This document shows, piece after piece, positions 9,754 through 20,556 of a DNA stretch of 64,000 nucleotides; positions within the stretch are counted from its first letter, which is position 1; the number at the start of each line of letters is the position of its first letter. The DNA comes from Rubrivivax sp. GTDB taxonomy: Bacteria; Pseudomonadota; Gammaproteobacteria; Burkholderiales; Burkholderiaceae_C. The DNA lies in the NCBI GenBank assembly GCA_027490215.1, contig JAIXYO010000070.1:62001-126000 (forward strand). Direction: 5' to 3'. The notes beneath the pieces were generated by a model. That model was not told where the DNA came from. It ran no database searches and was given only the letters and a program-made list of their open reading frames with translations. Made by a program: the position numbers and the translations under genes.

Positions 9754-11783
9754 TATTCAAACCGAATGATGATCTGATCGACCGCGAGGCTCTCGCCCTT
9801 GGCCGCCTTCACCTCGGCCACCACCGCATCCTGTGTCGCCAGCAGGATGTTCTCCATCTTCATCGCCTCGATCACTGCCAGCTTCTCGCCGGCCAGAACC
9901 TTCTGCCCCGGCTTGACGGTCACATCGACCAGCAACCCCGGCATCGGCGAGAGCAGGAAACGCGACAGGTCGGGCGGCGCCTTGAACGGCATCAGGGCAA
10001 GCATTTCAGCGGCAAGCGGCGACACCACCTTGGCATCGACCTGGGCGCCGTTGTGGATCACGCGGTAGGCCAGGCCGATGCGCTCGATCTGGGCGCAGAA
10101 CGGCGCGCCATCGATGCGGCCATGGATCACCACCTCGCGCAACGGCGTGTCGAACTCGATGTGATATCGAGCACCGCCGAGTGCCACATTGAAGCCGCCG
10201 TTGTCGGGTACCACGCTGACCGGGACGCGTTCGAACTGCCCTTGTCCATCACCCGTGATGACGACCGATTCCGGCTTGATGCTGAGTTCGTGGCCTGGCA
10301 ACTGCCCGGTGATGCGCGCCGAGCGGTCGAGGTGAATGCGGTGGGCGACCGCCGCCAAGGCGCGCAGCAGCATCGGGTCGGTCTGCGGCAGCGCTGCAGC
10401 GGAGAAGCCGTTCGGGTACTGCTCGGCGATGAAGCCGGTGTTGAAGTCGCCAGCGACGAACTTCGGATGCGCCAGCAGCGCCGCCTGGAACGGGATGTTC
10501 GAACTGATCCCGCGGATCGCGAAGGCGTTCAGCGCCTCGCGCATCTTCGCAATCGCATCCGCCCGGTCGCGGCCCTTGACCACCAGCTTGGCGATCATCG
10601 AGTCGTAGTACATCGGGATCTCGCCGCCATCGATCACACCGGTATCGACGCGCACACCGCCCTCTTCCGGCACATCGCCGCTCGCGGTCCAGGTCGCGGC
10701 CGGTGGGGCGAACTTCACCAGCCGGCCAGTCGATGGCAGGAAGCCGCGGAACGGGTCTTCGGCATTGATGCGGCATTCCATCGCCCAACCGTCGCGCTTG
10801 ATGTCTTCCTGGGTGAGGTAGAGCCGCTCGCCAGCGGCAACGCGGATCATCATCTCCACCAGATCGAGCCCGGTGATGCCCTCGGTCACCGGATGCTCGA
10901 CCTGCAGCCGGGTGTTCATCTCGAGGAAGTAGAAGCTCTGGTCTTTGCCGACGACGAACTCCACAGTGCCAGCGCTCTGGTACTTCACGGCACGCGCCAG
11001 CGAGACGGCTTGCTCGCCCATCGCCTTGCGGGTGGCCTCGGTGATGAAGGGCGACGGCGCTTCCTCGATCACCTTCTGGTGTCGGCGCTGGATCGAGCAT
11101 TCGCGCTCCCACAGGTAGACCATGTTGCCGTTTGCATCGCCCAGCACCTGGATCTCGATGTGGCGAGGCTCTTCGACAAATTTCTCGATGAACACGCGGT
11201 CATCGCCGAAGCTGTTGCGCGCCTCGTTGCGGCAGGAGGTGAAGCCTTCGAAGGCCTGCTTGTCGTCGTAGGCCACCCGCAAGCCCTTGCCGCCGCCGCC
11301 AGCGGATGCCTTGATCATCACCGGGTAGCCGATGGCCTGGGCGATCTCGACCGCGTGCTCGGCGGTGTCGATTGCGGCGTTGTAGCCCGGGATGGTGTTG
11401 ACACGGGCCGCGATCGCCAATTGCTTGGACGCGATCTTGTCGCCCATCGCCGCGATCGACGCGTGCTTCGGGCCGATGAAGACGATGCCCTCTTCCTCGA
11501 CGCGGCGCGAGAACTCGGCGTTCTCGCTCAGGAAGCCATAACCTGGGTGCACCGCCTGTGCGCCAGTCTGCTTGCAGGCGGCGATGATCTTGTCCATCAC
11601 CAGATACGACTCTCGCGACGGCGCGGGCCCGATGTGCACTGCCTCGTCGGCCAGCGCCACATGGCGCGCGTCCTTGTCGGCATCGGAATAAACGGCAACC
11701 GTCCGGATACCCATCTTCTTCGCGGTCTTGATCACCCGGCAGGCGATCTCTCCACGGTTCGCAATCAGAATTTTTGTGAACAT
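9753..11783 (-). CDS. pccA: Propionyl-CoA (acyl-CoA) carboxylase, biotin-containing alpha subunit
   Basis: This 676-residue subunit combines biotin carboxylase and biotin carrier. It begins MFTKILIANRGEIACRV, with the ATP-grasp glycine-rich loop SAGGGGKGLR around residue 165 and the catalytic block EMNTRLQVEHPVTE near 290. The C-terminal carrier domain holds the biotinylated lysine Lys642 in EAMKMEN. It carboxylates biotin with bicarbonate and ATP and passes the carboxyl group to the beta subunit. Propionyl-CoA is the likely substrate because the mutase and MeaB genes lie upstream in the same run. ATG 11783 gives the canonical start; an upstream in-frame extension of 10 residues is not conserved. 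The gene is flanked by two copies of an intergenic repeat. Confidence 0.95.
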   Translation of the reverse strand: MFTKILIANRGEIACRVIKTAKKMGIRTVAVYSDADKDARHVALADEAVHIGPAPSRESYLVMDKIIAACKQTGAQAVHPGYGFLSENAEFSRRVEEEGIVFIGPKHASIAAMGDKIASKQLAIAARVNTIPGYNAAIDTAEHAVEIAQAIGYPVMIKASAGGGGKGLRVAYDDKQAFEGFTSCRNEARNSFGDDRVFIEKFVEEPRHIEIQVLGDANGNMVYLWERECSIQRRHQKVIEEAPSPFITEATRKAMGEQAVSLARAVKYQSAGTVEFVVGKDQSFYFLEMNTRLQVEHPVTEGITGLDLVEMMIRVAAGERLYLTQEDIKRDGWAMECRINAEDPFRGFLPSTGRLVKFAPPAATWTASGDVPEEGGVRVDTGVIDGGEIPMYYDSMIAKLVVKGRDRADAIAKMREALNAFAIRGISSNIPFQAALLAHPKFVAGDFNTGFIAEQYPNGFSAAALPQTDPMLLRALAAVAHRIHLDRSARITGQLPGHELSIKPESVVITGDGQGQFERVPVSVVPDNGGFNVALGGARYHIEFDTPLREVVIHGRIDGAPFCAQIERIGLAYRVIHNGAQVDAKVVSPLAAEMLALMPFKAPPDLSRFLLSPMPGLLVDVTVKPGQKVLAGEKLAVIEAMKMENILLATQDAVVAEVKAAKGESLAVDQIIIRFE

Positions 11784-11810
11784 CGTCAACTCTCTATTAG
11801 GTGCCAAAGG

Positions 11811-11939
11811 CAAGCGAAGCGAGGCCTACTTCAAGCAGCCGCCGCGGAACCGGCTTGGCGGGGCCGGTGGCGGGCGCCCAAGGGCCACCAGGTGGCCCCT
11901 TCGGGTCCATGGGGCAGGAGCAAAGCGACTGGGGGGCCC
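11811..11939 (-). repeat. Intergenic repeat copy 2, directly after pccB
   Basis: About 129 bases match the copy at 9651-9753 in both end blocks (CAAGCGAAGCGA, CGCGGAACCGGCTTGG, and AGCGACTGGGGGGCCC), with about 26 extra bases in the middle. It begins 3 bases beyond the pccB stop and ends 27 bases before the pccA start, so it fills nearly the whole gap between the two subunit genes. Confidence 0.75.
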
Positions 11940-11942
11940 AAA

Positions 11943-13475
<1,533 letters not shown>

Positions 13476-13520
13476 GGGGAAGGCTCCGTGTGCGTTGCAG
13501 GCTGGGCCTGCGTCAGGGGA

Positions 13521-14558
13521 TCAGTGAATGGGGGCGAAAGGGACAACTTTTGTGAATTCGGCGAGCAGTGCGCGCGCGGCGGCCGAGGGCGCCACCCTTG
13601 ATTCGCGCACATCGGCAAGCAAGCTTGGCAACCGTTCTCGCACCGCGGGATGCTGTCGAAAATCGGCTTGCAGCCGTGCCTGGATGAGTTCCCACATCCA
13701 GGCCATGGCCTGCTGCTGACGCCGAATCGCAAACTCACCGCTTGCGCGGCGCAGCGCATGGAAGCGATCGACATGGGCGATGAAGGTGTCGATGCCTTGC
13801 CCGCGCAAGGCGCTGAGTTGCATCACGGCGGGCGACCAGTGCGCTGCCGCTTCGGGATGGTGCGGATCGTGCGGCGAGCCCGGCGGGCTATAGACGCGAA
13901 GCACGCTGGCGATCTGTGATTCAGCACGGGACGCAGCGAGGGGGTCGATGTCGGCCTTGTTGATGACGACGAGGTCGGCCAGTTCCATCACGCCCTTCTT
14001 GATCGCCTGCAGGTCGTCGCCGGCGTTCGGCAGCTGCAGCAGGATGAACATGTCGGTCATGCCCGCCACCGCCACCTCACTCTGTCCGACACCGACAGTC
14101 TCGACCACCACCACGTCATAGCCAGCGGCCTCGCACACCAGCATCGCCTCGCGGGTCTTCTCGGCTACACCGCCCAAGGTTCCGGAGGCTGGACTTGGGC
14201 GGATGTAGGCCTGCGGATGCACCGACAGCCGCTCCATCCGCGTCTTGTCGCCGAGGATCGAGCCACCATTGATGCTGGACGAAGGATCGACCGCCAGCAC
14301 GGCCACGCGGTGACCCCGTTCGATCAACGCCAGCCCCAGCGCCTCGATGAAGGTCGACTTGCCAACGCCAGGCACACCGGAGATGCCCAGGCGCATCGCC
14401 TGCCCGGTGCGCGGCAGCAGCGCGTTGAGCAAGGCGTCTGCGCGCGCACGGTGATCGGCGCGCGTCGATTCGAGCAGCGTGATCGACTTCGCGATGCTGC
14501 GCCGCTCGCTGCGGCACACGCCGCCCAGCAAGGCCTCGTCGTCAGGGTTCAAGCTCAC
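13521..14558 (-). CDS. meaB: MeaB-type GTPase chaperone of methylmalonyl-CoA mutase
   Basis: This 345-residue G3E P-loop GTPase of the MeaB/ArgK family protects and reloads adenosylcobalamin-dependent methylmalonyl-CoA mutase. Walker A is GVPGVGKST at residues 61-69. The family blocks AVDPSSSINGGSILGDKTRM, ETVGVGQSE and VINKAD (base specificity) are all present. GTG 14558 is the likely start, since no ATG occurs in frame before the mutase gene, which ends 44 bases upstream. Its place immediately after the mutase gene is the usual arrangement and supports the assignment. Confidence 0.95.
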   Translation of the reverse strand: MSLNPDDEALLGGVCRSERRSIAKSITLLESTRADHRARADALLNALLPRTGQAMRLGISGVPGVGKSTFIEALGLALIERGHRVAVLAVDPSSSINGGSILGDKTRMERLSVHPQAYIRPSPASGTLGGVAEKTREAMLVCEAAGYDVVVVETVGVGQSEVAVAGMTDMFILLQLPNAGDDLQAIKKGVMELADLVVINKADIDPLAASRAESQIASVLRVYSPPGSPHDPHHPEAAAHWSPAVMQLSALRGQGIDTFIAHVDRFHALRRASGEFAIRRQQQAMAWMWELIQARLQADFRQHPAVRERLPSLLADVRESRVAPSAAARALLAEFTKVVPFAPIH

Positions 14559-14602
14559 GGTGTCGTGCGCGGCGTGACTCGGGTGGTTGCAAGCAGGCGC
14601 TG

Positions 14603-16807
14603 TCAGCCGCGCAGCGTGGGGCTGGCTTTGGAGCCGCTGGCCAGGCTGATCCGGATCTGCTCCAGCACATCCTTGGCACTCGCCGGGATCGGCGTGCCCG
14701 GGCCGTAGATGCCCTTGACGCCAGCCTCGTAGAGGAAGTCGTAATCGGCTCGCGGGATGACGCCGCCGACGAACACGATGATGTCGTCGGCACCCTGCTT
14801 CTTCAGCTCGGCAATGATCTCGGGCACCAGCGTCTTGTGGCCGGCGGCCAGCGTGCTGACGCCCACCGCATGCACATCGTTCTCGATGGCCTGCCTGGCG
14901 CATTCCTCTGCCGTCTGGAACAGCGGCCCCATGTCGACGTCGAAGCCGAGGTCGGCGTAGGCGGTGGCCACCACCTTGGCGCCGCGGTCGTGGCCGTCCT
15001 GGCCGAGCTTGGCGATCATGACGCGCGGGCGACGGCCCTCGTCTCGGGCGAACTCGGCGATTTCCTTCTGCAACTGTGCCCAGCCCTCGGCGCTGTCATA
15101 GGCAGCGGCGTAGACGCCGGTGACCTTCTGCGTGTCGGCGCGGTGGCGGCCCCAGGCCTTTTCCAACGCATCGCTGACCTCGCCGACGGTGGCACGCACG
15201 CGCATCGCGCGGATCGCCAAATCCAGCAGATTACCCGGTGCGGCCTCGCCACGGTCACCGGCTTCGGCGCAGGCGGTCAGCGCGTCAAGCGCGGCCTTCA
15301 CCGCTGCACTGTCTCGCTCGGCACGAATGGCCTTCAGACGTGCGACCTGGTTTTCGCGCACAGCCACGTTGTCGATGTTCAAGGTATCGATCGCGTCTTC
15401 GGTGTCGAGCTTGTACTTGTTGACGCCGACGATCACGTCGCGGCGCGAATCGATGCGCGCCTGTTTCTCGGTGGCACTGGCCTCGATCTTCAGCTTGGCC
15501 CAGCCGCTGTCGACGGCCTTGACCATGCCGCCCATCGCATCGACCTCCTCGATGATCTTCCAGGCGGCGTCGGCCATGTCCTGCGTCAGCTTTTCCATCA
15601 TGTAGCTGCCGGCCCAGGGGTCGACGACGCTGGTGATGTGGGTCTCTTCCTGGATGATCAGCTGCGTGTTTCGGGCGATGCGCGCGCTGAATTCAGTCGG
15701 CAAGGCGATGGCCTCATCCAAGCCATTCGTGTGCAGGCTCTGCGTGCCGCCGAATACCGCGGCCATGGCCTCGATCGTGGTGCGCACGACGTTGTTGTAC
15801 GGGTCCTGTTCGGCCAGGCTCCAACCCGAGGTCTGGCAGTGGGTCCGCAGCATCAGGCTCTTCGGGTTCTTCGGGTTGAACGCCGACATGATCTTCCACC
15901 ACAGCAGACGCGCCGCGCGCATCTTCGCGATCTCGAGGTAGAAGTTCATCCCGATCGCCCAGAAGAAGCTCAGGCGTCCTGCGAACTCATCGACATCAAG
16001 CCCCTTGGCAAGTGCCGTCTTCACATATTCCTTGCCGTCGGCCAGCGTGAACGCGAGTTCCAGCGCCTGGTTGGCCCCCGCTTCCTGCATGTGATATCCG
16101 GAGATGCTGATCGAGTTGAACTTCGGCATCTTCTTCGCCGTGTACTCGATGATGTCGCCGACGATGCGCATGCTCGGCTCGGGCGGGTAGATGTAGGTGT
16201 TGCGGACCATGAACTCCTTGAGGATGTCGTTCTGGATGGTCCCCGCCAGCAGCTCCTGCGACACGCCCTGCTCCTCGGCCGCCACCACGTACGCCGCCAG
16301 CACAGGCAGCACGGCGCCGTTCATCGTCATGGACACGCTGACCTTGTCGAGGGGGATCTCGTTGAACAGGATCTTCATGTCCTCGACGCTGTCGATCGCC
16401 ACCCCCGCCTTGCCCACATCACCCGTCACGCGCGGGTGGTCGCTGTCATATCCGCGGTGTGTGGCCAGATCGAAGGCCACGCTGACGCCCTGCCCGCCGG
16501 CGGCCAGCGCCTTCTTGTAGAAGGCGTTCGACGCCTCGGCGGTCGAGAAACCGGCGTACTGACGGATGGTCCACGGCCGCACCGTGTACATCGTCGCCTG
16601 CGGGCCGCGCAGATACGGCGGAAATCCCGGCAGCGTGTCGGTGTAGGGCAAGTCCTTCAGATCAGCGGCGGTGTACAGCGGCTTGACCACCAGCCCTTCC
16701 GGCGTTTGCCAGTTCAGCGCCTCGACCTGACCGCCCGGCGCCGACTTGGCGGCGGCCTTCTGCCAGGCACTCAGCGATTCGGAGTTCAGGTGCATCGGGT
16801 CAGACAT
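14603..16807 (-). CDS. scpA: Methylmalonyl-CoA mutase (adenosylcobalamin-dependent, homodimeric type)
   Basis: This 734-residue enzyme interconverts (R)-methylmalonyl-CoA and succinyl-CoA. The N-terminal TIM-barrel domain carries family blocks such as [27 protein letters not shown] and [11 protein letters not shown]. The C-terminal cobalamin-binding domain has the base-off motif DGHDRG (DxHxxG) near residue 605 with the following GVSTLAAGH and FVGGVIP loops. One full-length chain indicates the homodimeric form. ATG 16807 (MSDPMHLNS) is preferred over a start 11 residues upstream. It is the first gene of the propionate run and diverges from a GntR regulator across 127 bases that hold an operator-like palindrome. 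Confidence 0.97.
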   Translation of the reverse strand: MSDPMHLNSESLSAWQKAAAKSAPGGQVEALNWQTPEGLVVKPLYTAADLKDLPYTDTLPGFPPYLRGPQATMYTVRPWTIRQYAGFSTAEASNAFYKKALAAGGQGVSVAFDLATHRGYDSDHPRVTGDVGKAGVAIDSVEDMKILFNEIPLDKVSVSMTMNGAVLPVLAAYVVAAEEQGVSQELLAGTIQNDILKEFMVRNTYIYPPEPSMRIVGDIIEYTAKKMPKFNSISISGYHMQEAGANQALELAFTLADGKEYVKTALAKGLDVDEFAGRLSFFWAIGMNFYLEIAKMRAARLLWWKIMSAFNPKNPKSLMLRTHCQTSGWSLAEQDPYNNVVRTTIEAMAAVFGGTQSLHTNGLDEAIALPTEFSARIARNTQLIIQEETHITSVVDPWAGSYMMEKLTQDMADAAWKIIEEVDAMGGMVKAVDSGWAKLKIEASATEKQARIDSRRDVIVGVNKYKLDTEDAIDTLNIDNVAVRENQVARLKAIRAERDSAAVKAALDALTACAEAGDRGEAAPGNLLDLAIRAMRVRATVGEVSDALEKAWGRHRADTQKVTGVYAAAYDSAEGWAQLQKEIAEFARDEGRRPRVMIAKLGQDGHDRGAKVVATAYADLGFDVDMGPLFQTAEECARQAIENDVHAVGVSTLAAGHKTLVPEIIAELKKQGADDIIVFVGGVIPRADYDFLYEAGVKGIYGPGTPIPASAKDVLEQIRISLASGSKASPTLRG

Positions 16808-16880
16808 GTGGATTCCGTTCGAGGTGTCAGGGCGCTGCAAGAAGGGACGCGGACTTTATCGTTTTCCTTGCTCGTCATGC

Positions 16881-16900
16881 ATAATTCAAAATTGAATTAT
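16881..16900. promoter_or_regulatory. Operator-like inverted repeat between mutase operon and gntR
   Basis: ATAATTCAA-AA-TTGAATTAT is a 9+2+9 inverted repeat with perfect arms, in a strikingly AT-rich patch of a GC-rich genome. It lies 74 bases upstream of the mutase start and 35 bases upstream of the gntR start. Its size and symmetry fit a GntR/FCD dimer, so it probably serves both divergent promoters, with autoregulation. The binding protein is inferred from position. Confidence 0.7.
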
Positions 16901-16934
16901 AGACAAAGCTCTTTCAGGCTGCCCAGCCATTCTC

Positions 16935-17651
16935 ATGAACCCGATCGAGACTACCAATTCGCCAGGCACATCAGCCCCCGTACGCGGCACGGCGGCGTCC
17001 AGCGCGCCGGGCGAACGCCTGCAGCTTCCATCCACCGCTCTGTACCAGCAGGTGGCCGAAAGGCTGCGATCCAAGATCATGTCGCACACGCTCGCGCCGG
17101 GCAGTTGGATCGACGAGCAGGCACTCGCAGCGGAGTACGGCACCAGCCGCACCCCACTGCGCGAGGCCTTGAAGGTGTTGGCGTCCGAAGGCCTCGTGAC
17201 GATGAAGCTGCGTCGGGGCGCCTACGTGACCGAAGTCTCGCAGCGGGATTTGTCCGAGGTCTTCCACCTCCTCTCACTGCTTGAATGCGACGCTGTCGGC
17301 GTGGTGGCCGAAGTGGCAAGCGACACCCAACTGGCGGAACTGGCCGCGCTGCATGCCCGGCTGGAAGATGCCGTGACCGATCCCGATGCGTTCTTCGCCG
17401 CCAATGAACGCTTCCACATGCGCTTGCTCGAAATTGCCGATAACCGCTGGCGCAACCAGATGGTGGCTGACATGCGGCAAGTGATGAAGCTCAATCGCCA
17501 CCATTCCTTGCTGAAAGAGGGCCGGCTGGCCGCTTCGCTGAAGGAGCATCGCGACCTCATGGCGGCACTCCAGGCCCGCGATCCGGTGCGAGCGAAGTAC
17601 CTGATGCAGCTGCACATGGCCCAGGGCAAGGAAGCGGCGGCATTCCCCTGA
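16935..17651 (+). CDS. GntR-family regulator with FCD domain
   Basis: This 238-residue protein has an N-terminal winged helix-turn-helix (about 38-105, with LAAEYGTSRTPLREALKVL and LRRGAYVTEVS) and a C-terminal all-helical FCD effector domain (about 110-235). Metal-ligand-like residues sit in NERFHMRLLE and the later histidines (LKEHRDLM, QLHMAQG). FCD regulators usually sense small organic acids and release DNA on binding. Divergence from the methylmalonyl-CoA mutase operon and the palindrome between them suggest that it controls propionate or methylmalonyl-CoA metabolism. The effector is not known from sequence. The first 35 residues are low-complexity. Confidence 0.9.
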   Translation: MNPIETTNSPGTSAPVRGTAASSAPGERLQLPSTALYQQVAERLRSKIMSHTLAPGSWIDEQALAAEYGTSRTPLREALKVLASEGLVTMKLRRGAYVTEVSQRDLSEVFHLLSLLECDAVGVVAEVASDTQLAELAALHARLEDAVTDPDAFFAANERFHMRLLEIADNRWRNQMVADMRQVMKLNRHHSLLKEGRLAASLKEHRDLMAALQARDPVRAKYLMQLHMAQGKEAAAFP

Positions 17652-17715
17652 GCAGGGTCTGAACCTTCCAGGATCCGCCGGGTCAGTCGACCACGACAAC
17701 CCCACGAAGGTCGGC

Positions 17716-18273
17716 ATGAGAAAACGTATGCAACTGGTCAACAGCTTGGTGGTTGGCTTCGCCGTGCTGCATCTGTCAACGTCGGCACAGGCCACCGAAG
17801 CCGCTCACGTGCACGGCTTGATGCATCTGGACATCGCCATCGACAAGGAGTTGCTGACCTTGCAACTGGCCTCCCCGCTCGACAGCCTGCTCGGCTTCGA
17901 ACGTCGGCCCCGCACCGCCGCCGAGCGGCAAGCCGCAGATGCCTTGCTGAAACAGATGGCAGATGCAGCGACGCTGTTCAAGCCAGACGCCGCTGCTCAA
18001 TGCGTGCCGACGAAGGTAAGCATCGAATCTGCCGCGCTGCAATCCACATCGCAAGCCGAAGGCAGGAACGGCAACAAGGAAAGCGAGCACGCCGACCTCG
18101 AAGCCAGCTATGAATTCAACTGCGCATACCCGGACAAGCTGACCGCAGTCGAGATCGGTCTGTTCGTCGCCTTCAAGCGCCTGCAGAAGATTGAGGTGCA
18201 GGTGGCCGGAGCAAAGCTGCAATCGAAGCAGACGCTTCAGCGACCGAACAAGGTGGTGAAGCTGCTGCGCTGA
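17716..18273 (+). CDS. DUF2796/ZrgA-like periplasmic zinc-uptake protein
   Basis: This 185-residue protein has a signal peptide (hydrophobic stretch at residues 10-22, cleavage after AQA) followed by AHVHGLMHLDIAIDKE, the hallmark start of the DUF2796 family, and an LASPLDSLLGFE segment. The family includes ZrgA, a periplasmic zinc-binding protein that helps zinc uptake. The usual histidine-rich linker is weak here: the middle reads NGNKESEHADLE, with only one His. Zinc handling is therefore inferred from family. It converges on feoB, stops 39 bases apart, and is transcribed alone after gntR. Confidence 0.78.
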   Translation: MRKRMQLVNSLVVGFAVLHLSTSAQATEAAHVHGLMHLDIAIDKELLTLQLASPLDSLLGFERRPRTAAERQAADALLKQMADAATLFKPDAAAQCVPTKVSIESAALQSTSQAEGRNGNKESEHADLEASYEFNCAYPDKLTAVEIGLFVAFKRLQKIEVQVAGAKLQSKQTLQRPNKVVKLLR

Positions 18274-18312
18274 AGCAGCGCAGTGGACTCAGCCCAGGAA
18301 CGTGCCCTGGAT

Positions 18313-20208
18313 TCAGCCACCGCCCCAGGAGAGCGCCATCCGGTAAGTGAGGAACGAGGCGGCATAGGCCAGTGCAAACAAGTATCCGGCCATCAGCAGC
18401 GGCATGGACCAACCGCCCGTCTCGCGCTTGACCGTCGCCAGTGTCGACAGGCACTGCGGCGCGAACACATACCAGGCCAGCAGCGACAACGCGGTGGCCA
18501 GGCTCCAGGTGTGCGCGATCAGAGGCGTCAGCGCCTGCGCGGTGTCGTCGCCGGTGGCCGACAGCGCATACACGGTGCCCAGTGCACCCACCGCGACTTC
18601 GCGCGCAGCCAGGCCTGGCACCAGCGCGATGCTGATCTGCCAGTTGAACCCGATCGGCTCGAACACCACCGCCAGCGCGCGGCCCAGCGTACCGGCGATG
18701 CTGTATTCAATCGGCGCGCCGGTCGCCCCTGCGGGCGGCGCCGGAAAGCTGGCGAGGAACCACAGCGCGATCGTCAACCCGAGGATGATGCCGCCGACCC
18801 GTCGCATGAAGATCTCCACCCGCTGCCACAGCCCGATGGCTACATTGCGCACGGTGGGCCAGTGGTATGCAGGCAACTCCATCATCAACGATCGGACCTC
18901 ACCTCGCGCCGTGAAGCGCTTGAGCACCCAGGCCACGAGCAGTGCTCCGACGATGCCGGCCAGATACAGGCCAAACAGCACCAACCCCTGCAGTTCGAAC
19001 CCGCCCCACACCGACCGCGTTGGAATGAAGGCACCGATCAGCAACGCATACACCGGCAAACGGGCAGAACAGGTCATCAACGGCGCGATCATGATCGTCA
19101 CCAGCCGGTCGCGAGGGTTGGCGATGGTGCGCGCCGCCATGATGCCGGGGATCGCGCAGGCAAAACTCGAGAGCAAAGGGATGAAGGATCGGCCGCTCAG
19201 GCCCACGCCGCCCATCAATCTGTCGAGCAGAAAGGCAGCGCGCGGCAGGTAGCCTGACTCCTCCAGGATCAGGATGAAGAAGAACAGGATCAGGATCTGC
19301 GGCAGGAACACGACCACGCCGCCAGCGCCTGCAATCACGCCATCGACCAGCAGGCTGCGCGGCCAGCCTTCCGGCAACCAGGAAGTGACCGCCGTGCCGA
19401 TCGCGTCGGTCGCAGACTTGATCGCGTCCATCGGCGCCTGGGCCCAGGAGAACACCGCCTGAAAGACCAGGAACAGCAGTACCGCCAGCAGGATCGGCCC
19501 GAAGACCGGGTGCAACACCACCCGATCGATGCGGTCGCTCGCTGTATGCGGCATCAGGGCCGCCAACCCGAGGCGCTTCAAGATCGCGTGCACGGCTTCG
19601 TGATCCGCCTGGGTGCCGACGATGGGCTCGGCCGCCGAGTCCACCGTCAGGTGCTTCGGCCCGCGGCGCCAAGCGTCCGGGTCATCAAGCAATTCGCACA
19701 GGCGGCCGGCACCATCACTCTTCACGCCCACGGTGGACACCACGGGAACTCCCAGTTCCACCGCCAAGGCATCAGGATCGACCTTCAGCCCCTGGCGCGC
19801 CGCCAGGTCCGTCATGTTCAGCGCGACGACGCAGGGCAGGCCCAGACGCTTGACAGCCAGCACCATGCGAAGGTTGCGGCGCAGGTTGGTCGCATCGACG
19901 ACGCACACCACCAGATCAGGGCGCTTCTCGCCACGCGCCCGGCCGTACAGCACATCGCAGGTGACGCGCTCGTCGGGCGAGCGCGCGTGCAGGCTGTAGG
20001 CGCCGGGCAGATCAAGCACCCGCAGGGTCTTTCCAGCAGGCGTGACGAGCTTGCCTTCCTTGCGCTCGACGGTGACGCCGGCGTAATTGGCCACCTTCTG
20101 GCGGCTGCCGGTCAGCAGATTGAACAGCGCGGTCTTGCCGCAGTTCGGATTGCCCACCAGTGCCACCAGGGGCCCGCCCCGGTGGACGTGGATGACGGCT
20201 TCGCTCAC
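18313..20208 (-). CDS. feoB: Ferrous iron transporter FeoB
   Basis: This 631-residue Fe(II) transporter of the inner membrane has an N-terminal G domain with G1 GNPNCGKT (19-26), G3 DLPGAY and G4 NMTD, then a helical spacer. The membrane part has two Gate regions, recognisable at FIPLLSSFACAIPGIMAAR and later LVPGLAAREVAV. It is shorter than the enterobacterial protein, mainly in the spacer and C terminus, as is common in beta-proteobacteria. It starts with GTG 20208, overlapping the feoA stop by 4 bases, so the two are translationally coupled. No feoC gene follows. Confidence 0.96.
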   Translation of the reverse strand: MSEAVIHVHRGGPLVALVGNPNCGKTALFNLLTGSRQKVANYAGVTVERKEGKLVTPAGKTLRVLDLPGAYSLHARSPDERVTCDVLYGRARGEKRPDLVVCVVDATNLRRNLRMVLAVKRLGLPCVVALNMTDLAARQGLKVDPDALAVELGVPVVSTVGVKSDGAGRLCELLDDPDAWRRGPKHLTVDSAAEPIVGTQADHEAVHAILKRLGLAALMPHTASDRIDRVVLHPVFGPILLAVLLFLVFQAVFSWAQAPMDAIKSATDAIGTAVTSWLPEGWPRSLLVDGVIAGAGGVVVFLPQILILFFFILILEESGYLPRAAFLLDRLMGGVGLSGRSFIPLLSSFACAIPGIMAARTIANPRDRLVTIMIAPLMTCSARLPVYALLIGAFIPTRSVWGGFELQGLVLFGLYLAGIVGALLVAWVLKRFTARGEVRSLMMELPAYHWPTVRNVAIGLWQRVEIFMRRVGGIILGLTIALWFLASFPAPPAGATGAPIEYSIAGTLGRALAVVFEPIGFNWQISIALVPGLAAREVAVGALGTVYALSATGDDTAQALTPLIAHTWSLATALSLLAWYVFAPQCLSTLATVKRETGGWSMPLLMAGYLFALAYAASFLTYRMALSWGGG

Positions 20209-20447
20209 GCCGACGATTCGACCAGGATGCAGGCGGCTTCGGCTCGTCGGAGGGCGAAGGTCGACAGACCTACGCGCACCACCAGCGAGTCGCTGCCGAA
20301 GGCACCCCTGGCCATCAGTTCAACCTGCTCGCCCGGCATGAAGCCAATCTCTTCCAGCCACTGAGCCCACTCCGGGGCACGCTCCGGCGCCCGAACACCC
20401 GTCACAGTGCAGCGCGAGCGCAGTGGCGAGCGGTCCAGGGTCGACAT
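20205..20447 (-). CDS. feoA: FeoA, small SH3-like partner of FeoB
   Basis: This 80-residue FeoA-family protein has the SH3-like core WLEEIGFMPGEQVELMARGAF and LVVRVGLSTFALRRAEAACI. FeoA is cytoplasmic and supports FeoB activity. ATG 20447 (MSTLDRSPL) fits family length; an upstream in-frame extension of 25 residues is not conserved. The gene is first in the feoAB operon, overlaps feoB by 4 bases and has a Fur-box-like sequence 38 bases upstream. Confidence 0.93.
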   Translation of the reverse strand: MSTLDRSPLRSRCTVTGVRAPERAPEWAQWLEEIGFMPGEQVELMARGAFGSDSLVVRVGLSTFALRRAEAACILVESSA

Positions 20448-20484
20448 GGGCAGGGACGTATTCAAAGCAACTCCCGAGTTGAAT

Positions 20485-20503
20485 GCAAATGATAACCGTT
20501 CTT
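20485..20503 (-). promoter_or_regulatory. Candidate Fur box upstream of feoA
   Basis: The 19 bases GCAAATGATAACCGTTCTT match the classic Fur consensus at 13 of 19 positions by my count, including the central ATGATAA. They lie 38 bases upstream of feoA and 54 bases upstream of folA on the other strand. Iron repression of feoAB is expected from the family; the site itself is a match by eye. Confidence 0.5.
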
Positions 20504-20556
20504 GTATGCGCAGGATCAGCACCCTGACCCCATCAGGGTTGGGAGGACAATTCGGT

